A stretch of DNA of 64,000 nucleotides from Luzula sylvatica (taxonomy: Eukaryota > Streptophyta > Magnoliopsida > Poales > Juncaceae), in contig OX326959.1 in the NCBI GenBank assembly GCA_946800325.1, positions 40,848,908 to 40,912,907 on the forward strand, read 5' to 3'. Shown here in pieces: positions 58,759-64,000 of the stretch; position 1 is the stretch's first letter; each line of letters begins with the position of its first letter. Below the pieces are notes generated by a model that saw only the letters and a list, made by a program, of their open reading frames with translations, ran no database searches and was not told the DNA's origin. The translations under genes and the position numbers were made by a program.

Positions 58759-60200
58759 AAATTACGTAGTGAAATAACATTTCATGTTTTCCAAGTCGAT
58801 CATTTGGCTTTTTCAGTAGTGTCTTAATTCTAAATTATGTGTGGCTTTGTGAGTTGTTATTAATTTGTTATGAACTATATATGTTTCTTTTTTTTATTGT
58901 CCGAAGACAATCACAATAAATCATATAGTACTATAAATGCATCTGTTACCTTCAATTATATTTGTCTCTCCCCAACAAAAATTGCAACTTAAGTGGATAT
59001 GAATTTCGTGATGGTATGTTCTATGTAAATATCAATCCTTTTATGGCTTGTATGACTATGAGTTTAGATATTTTTAGTTTTACAGCTGAACATTTTTAAC
59101 AAGTAGACAAACAAACCCATAAATTTTTGCTTCGATTCTAAGGGAACTTGAAAACAAAGATAATGCTCAATGAGAATATTTTAGTTAACATAGCAACTAC
59201 TCTCTGAGTTGATTGGGAATCATCTTTTCACAGATTCCGGTTTATACGGTGCTTTTGTAACCTGTACTGTAGTGCTTTGATCTCAATTTTGTTGTATTAT
59301 ATTTGGCCCTTCCAAACTGAAATTATTGTAAGTATAAAGATGTTTTGCTGCGTGGATTTATAATTAATGATCTATATAAACCAACCACGATTTAACGTGA
59401 TTTTCATCAATATTCAAAGAACACACTAGCCAAGTGTCACTCAAATGGTCCCTGCCCCTTCCCTTCCTCGAGTCAAGGTCTTCTAAAATTTGGAACTAGT
59501 TAATGTTTACAAGACTTTTGCGGTATTAGGGGTCCCGTGAAAAGACTACTCTCTTTTTTTAGTAAGGAAATTTTACTATCCCCCCAGATTCCCCAGCTAT
59601 TCACGATTGAATCATGCTAACATTTGCAGTTAATTGGGTGCTTCTCACTTGAGACCAGGTTTCTCCGTGGCCTCCCATAAAGTCACCCACATTTAATTCC
59701 TCCTACCATTTATTTCTTAATAATCATTCAACAGTTTTTTCCTCTGTTGTAATTAATAGCAACAATAATTCTTGTTTTTGTTTGACTCTTAACTTTCGAT
59801 TGCTTCATAATGCCAAACATATTACATTCATTTCATCTAATTTAACCACTTTTCTTTCATACTAAATTGACTTCTATTTTTAAGGTACATTAAGTTAAGG
59901 TTCTGAAAATCGGAATCGGAAATCGAATCGGAGAATGGGCTGAAGGAGAAATCGGAATCGGAATCGGCAAAATCGGTTTTTTTTTGTTTTAATGCATAGT
60001 GTTTAAAAAAAATGTAAAAACAATATTTAGACATAAATAAAACTAATGTAAATATTTATTTGTAATAAAAAAAATTACATGAAAAAATCTACTGCAAAAA
60101 ATTATGTCGTGCTGGTTCGGTAATTATTAAGATGATTATTATGAATTTATGATGATCAATAAGAAGCATGTTAATATAAACTATGGATCAATATGAACAT
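58759..60200. other. Downstream region of the second DUF247 copy
   Basis: Gene-free. Holds the duplicated block (59225-59335) and the GTCAAGGTCTTCTAAAAT phrase (59472). It also has a half copy of the Stowaway-like end (CCCCCCAGATTCCCCAGCTATTCACGA near 59580) and a short AATCGGAATCGG minisatellite (59908-59980). Confidence 0.5.
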
Positions 60201-60206
60201 TATTAG

Positions 60207-60589
60207 TGTTGGAGTTAGTGAGGTTTAGATCTTGTATTTTCGGTGAATTAGTGAGAGAGATTTTTCAGAGGAATACGCAGGGTATTTTTCATAGAGATAG
60301 GTGGGTATTTTTCTTAGAGATAGGTGGGTATTATTTACCTCTACCTGAGACACTCACAAACAAGAGTTATATAGTGGGGATAGTTTCCCTCTTTCTACTT
60401 CTACACGAAAATAGATGATATTGTGGTTGTCTTGAGAATTGCTCTCTGGCATAGACACAAAACCCAAACATCCCAAAAGTCTTTTTGTTACACATCTCCC
60501 ATACACATACACATGGGGCACATATTAACTATTATACATTAAGCTAATAAACCAAAATAAATAATATTACAAAAACATTAAATTTAACA
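60207..60589 (-). repeat. 3' LTR of the minus-strand copia element
   Basis: Bounded by TG and CA on the minus strand and directly preceded by the polypurine tract TTAAGGGGGAG (60590-60600). It contains direct TTTTTC.TAGAGATAGGTGGGTA repeats near 60286 and 60310. Confidence 0.8.
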
Positions 60590-62835
60590 CTCCCCCTTAA
60601 TGTTTTTGCTCGTCATGCCCATCAATTCTCGAAAGCGAATGAACTTCTCACTTGGAAGTGCTTTGGTGAAAACATCCGCCAATTGGTTTTCGGTTTTCAC
60701 GTGCTCGATAAGAACTTCATCATCTCCAACCACTTCTCGAATAAAGTGGTGCTTGAGCTTGATATGCTTCGTTCGGCTATGGAAGACGGAATTCTTCGAC
60801 ATCGCTATCGCGGATTTATTATCGCAAAATAGAATCGTGGCATTTTCTTGTTTCTCCCCCATATCTACTAATATTTTTCTCAACCATTCTATTTGTTTCA
60901 CGGCTTCGTTTGCCGACACATATTCGGCTTCCGCGGTGGAAAGCGCACATTTTAAACCGATTAAATTTTTCTCCTTCGGTTTTTCAACTAACTCCAAAGT
61001 TTGATTTTTCTCAATCATTCTTATTTTTTCATCCATCGATTTTCTCCACACTTCCTCTTTCACCGCTTGCTCAAAATTCTCCGTTTCAACAACACAAAAA
61101 TTACATCGCAAATAAATATCACTTAACCTTCTCATTTTTACCGGTGTTGAGCTCGGTCTTGAGGAACTCGGCTCCATATTCATGGATGGAGAATTTGTCG
61201 TTTCTTCTTCTTCTTCAAATTCATTTTGAATTTCATCTTTATCTACTTGCGGTTCGGTTTCCTTTTCGTGCACAATTATCGGTACACTTTCTACGCATTT
61301 TTCTTTCCAATCCCATTTATCTCTTTCGTTAAAAATTACATCGCGACTTGTAATTATCTTTTCCCTTTTGAAACTCCAAAGTCCATAACCCTTCGATTGA
61401 GAGCTATAACCCATAAAAACACATTTTTCACCTTTCTCTTCAATCTTGTGTCGCATTTCTTTCGGGACATGCGCGTAGCAAATCGAACCAAAAATTCGCA
61501 AGTGATTGACCGATGGTTTTCTACCACCGGACCATACCTCAAACGGTGTTTTGTCTTTAACCGCTTTGGTCGGACACCGGTTTAATAAATAAACCGCCGT
61601 GTACGCCGTTTCGGCCCAAAAACTTTTCGGGACATCTTTTTCAACCAACATTGATTTTCCCATTTCAACTATGGTTCTATTTTTTCTCTCGGCAACACCA
61701 TTTTGTTCCGGTGAATACCCTACGGTTAATTGCCTTTCAACTCCAAGGTCTTCACACAATTTATTAAACTCGTTGGAGTTATATTCACCACCTCGATCAC
61801 TTCTCAATTTTTTAATCAATCGGCCACTTTGCCGCTCAACCAATTTTTTGAATTTTTTAAAGATTGAGAATGCATCGGATTTTTGTTTCATGAAATAAAT
61901 CCAACACATCCTCGAATAATCATCGATGAAGGTGATGAAATATCAATTACCTCTTTGTGAAGGTTGCTTCATTGGACCGCACACATCGGTGTGTACAAGC
62001 TCCAAAGGATTTGTTGCTCTCCAAGCCCGTTCTTTTGGGAATGGTTCTCGGTGTATTTTACCGAGCACGCAAGCTTCGCACACATCGCCCTTGTCTTCAA
62101 TATTTGGCAAACCGTACACCATATTTTTTCTACTCAATAATTTCAAGCTTTCGAAATTTACGTGGCCAAGTCGTTTATGCCACAATCTCGACACATCTTC
62201 AACACCCGCTTTTAATGCCATCGATTTTGTATTTTTAAGAACGAATGGAAAATTTCTATTTTTCTCCATTTTTATGGTTGTCATAATTTGACTTCCATTT
62301 TTCGATGTATCGTAGATTTTACAACTCTCTCCTTCAAAATGTACCGAGTGTCCATGCTCGATTAATTGTCCCACACTCAATAAATTTTGTGTCAGCTCCG
62401 GCACAAACATCACATCACGTATGGTTTTTCGTCCATTTTTCGTTTCAATGGCGATTGTACCTTTTCCTCTTGATTGGACAACCGCACCATTACCCATCGT
62501 AATTTGAGTGGTGTCGGTTGCATCAACTTCGGTGAAGACCGATTCAATTCCGGTCATGTGGTTACTACAACCACTATCAACATACCATACATCGCTCTTT
62601 TTCTCCAAGGCCGTTTGACACGCATAAAACGTGTTGTCGTAATCTTCTTTATTTTCGGTGTAGTTGGCTTGTTCGTTATTTCGAACTCGACAATCTTTTT
62701 GGAGATGCCCAAATTTCTTACAATTATGGCATTGAAGTTTATCCTTGAACCAACAATCTTTTTCAAGATGAGAAGCCCTTTTGCAAGTATTACATTTTGC
62801 TTGGTTGTTTTGGCAATTATTTCTACCTCCTCATC
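60584..62835 (-). pseudogene. Copia gag-pol fragment lacking the reverse transcriptase core
   Basis: Minus-strand frame. Two CCHC knuckles, CNTCKRASHLEKDC and CHNCKKFGHLQKDC (62690-62800), are followed by protease WYVDSGCSNHMTG. The gag-pre-integrase motif (LWHKRLGHVNFESL, CEACVLGKIHR) comes next. Integrase has D in HTDVCGPM, D in LRSDRGGEY and E in PEQNGVAERKNRT. The frame then enters the RT start (EVWRKSMDEKIRMIEKNQT) and, at about 60965, passes in frame from LIGLK directly to RNase H sequence CALSTAEAEYVSANEA; the RT catalytic domain is missing. The end, ADVFTKALPSEKF...GEC, uses the first bases of the LTR (TGTTAA) as its stop. Two stops interrupt it, TGA at 61943-61945 (between GN and YFITF) and TGA at 62831-62833. 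Both could derive from CGA. Confidence 0.9.
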
Positions 62836-62877
62836 TTCCTAATAATCACTACTAGAAAACAGTTTTTCAGCGGCGGG

Positions 62878-63268
62878 GAAATATTATCACCGGCGGTACC
62901 CCCCGCTGTTAATAGTTTCAGTGGCGGTACCGCCCTTGAAAAATACAACCCCCACTGAAAGGTTATTTTTACCGGCGGTACCGCCGCTGAAAATAAATAC
63001 CCCCACTTAAAGTTTAACTTTCACCGACGGTACCGCCCTTGAAAGCTAAAATACTTCCACTACACTTCTTTTACCGGCGGTACCGCCATTGAAAAAAAAC
63101 AACCCCCACTGATTGTTTCACTTTCACCGGCGGTACCGCCATTGAAAATACGTACCCCCACTGATTGTTTCACTTTCACCGGCGGTACCGCCATTGAAAA
63201 TACGTACCCCCACTGAAAGTTTAACTTTCACCGGCGGTACCGCCACTGAAAATATGTACCCCCACTGA
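62878..63268. repeat. CACTA sub-terminal repeats (GGCGGTACCGCC)
   Basis: About nine palindromic GGCGGTACCGCC words or near copies, spaced 40-70 bp apart and alternating with CCCCCACTGA words. Confidence 0.85.
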
Positions 63269-63279
63269 AAATTGTAGAA

Positions 63280-63709
63280 TAATAATAATAATCATAAAAA
63301 TAATAATCAGAAAAATAATGTAAATAATCATAATAATGAAAATCATACAATAATCATAATAATAAATAATCCTAATAATTATCATCATAATAATCATAAT
63401 CATCATAGTAATAATAATCATCATCATATTTTCATAATAATAATTAATATTAATCATAATATTATTATTATTATTAGACAATTTACTTGGTCGAGTAATC
63501 GTCATTTTCCAACTTTCTCAAAACTTGATAGAATTCCAACTTCAAACGATATCGATCTAACGCTCGATTCTACATTTTCACTAGAAGCCTTTGTCTATAA
63601 TAATAATAATAATAATTATCATATCAATAATCATCATGAAAATAATCATAATAATGAAAATCATACAATAATTATAATAATAAATAATCCTAATAATTAT
63701 AATCATAAT

Positions 63710-63788
<79 letters not shown>

Positions 63789-64000
63789 GTAATAATCATA
63801 ATCATCATAATAATCATAATCATCATAGTAATAATAATCATCATCATATTTTCATAATAATAATTAATATTAATCATATTATTATTATTATTATTATTAG
63901 ACAATTTACTTGGTCGAGTAATCGTCATTTTTCAACTTTCTCAAAACTTGATAGAATTCCAACTTCAAACGATATCGATCTAACGCTCGATTCTACATTT
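63280..64000. repeat. 423-bp tandem duplication with ATA/TCA-rich simple repeats
   Basis: The segment GACAATTTACTTGGTCGAG...CGCTCGATTCTACATTT occurs at 63477-63580 and again from 63900 to the window end. The sequence before each is made of AATAATCAT-type simple repeats, with a pure AAT run at 63714-63788 in the second unit. Translated frames here are repeat artefacts. Confidence 0.85.

Larger units (their letters stand above)
60207..62846 (-). mobile_element. Copia-type LTR retrotransposon, 3' half, interrupted by CACTA
   Basis: Read on the minus strand: gag zinc knuckles, protease, integrase, RNase H, polypurine tract and a 383-bp 3' LTR (60589 down to 60207, TGTTAAATT...CCAACA). The upstream half and the 5' LTR lie beyond the CACTA element that starts at 62847, outside the window. 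Confidence 0.85.
62847..64000 (+). mobile_element. CACTA transposon, left end, truncated by the window
   Basis: Begins CACTACTAGAAAACAG, a typical CACTA terminus, inserted into the gag region of the copia element; AAT (62844-62846) would be the left copy of a 3-bp duplication. Sub-terminal CCGGCGGTACCGCC repeats fill 62880-63265. It is a different family from the one at 1-2181. Confidence 0.85.

Noticed and set aside
63221..63928. Ile/Met/Asn-rich frames at the window end
   Set aside because: Translated ATA/TCA simple repeats.

Overview
The window is repeat-rich nuclear DNA from a flowering plant, most likely a eudicot. The grounds are AT-rich intergenic sequence, plant-type transposon families (Athila-type Ty3/gypsy, Ty1/copia, CACTA, hAT, MULE, Stowaway-like, Helitron, L1-type LINE) and two intron-containing DUF247 genes. 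There are no bacterial operons, no CRISPR array and no rRNA. The only host-gene candidates are the DUF247 pair at 51.1-52.7 kb and 57.2-58.8 kb; the second carries a frameshift.

Layout. 1-2181 is the right end of a CACTA transposon. 2182-5930 is a decayed copia-type LTR element (LTR, initiator-Met PBS, leader) split by a related solo LTR (4038-5058). 5935-7440 is an old gypsy/Athila-like LTR remnant. 7708-10587 is an internally deleted LINE on the minus strand with an 11-bp target duplication. 11167-35710 is a second LINE on the plus strand with a perfect 13-bp target duplication. It was later split by a copia-type element (14422-22543, TSD TTATT) and by a coding-intact Athila-type element (22853-34681). 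The Athila arrival removed part of the LINE and carries an extra copy of its own 3' leader on its left side.

35.7-50.8 kb is a mosaic of small DNA transposons. It holds two probable Helitrons, a MULE-type MITE with 9-bp TSD, two hAT MITEs with perfect 8-bp TSDs (one nested in a Stowaway-like MITE), a probable SINE and a 2.8-kb MULE. The MULE carries an antisense fragment resembling a plant DUF248/PMT methyltransferase gene. 50.8-59.4 kb is a tandem duplication of a DUF247 gene that includes its 5' UTR intron and a conserved downstream block. 60207-62846 is a minus-strand copia element whose frame runs from integrase into RNase H with the reverse transcriptase core missing. A second CACTA element (62847 to the window end) interrupts it.

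Most unusual signal. The leader of the 14422-22543 copia element contains hairpins with an almost invariant 19-nt loop (G[TG]TTCAGGCCAAAGTCGGG) held by stems that differ completely in sequence yet pair perfectly. A diverged relative at 5.6-5.7 kb keeps the same arrangement with a different loop sequence. Next to them lies a dense array of CGTCATGACG palindromes with a 126-bp period. I do not recognise either as a described retrotransposon feature. All identities and counts were made by eye.
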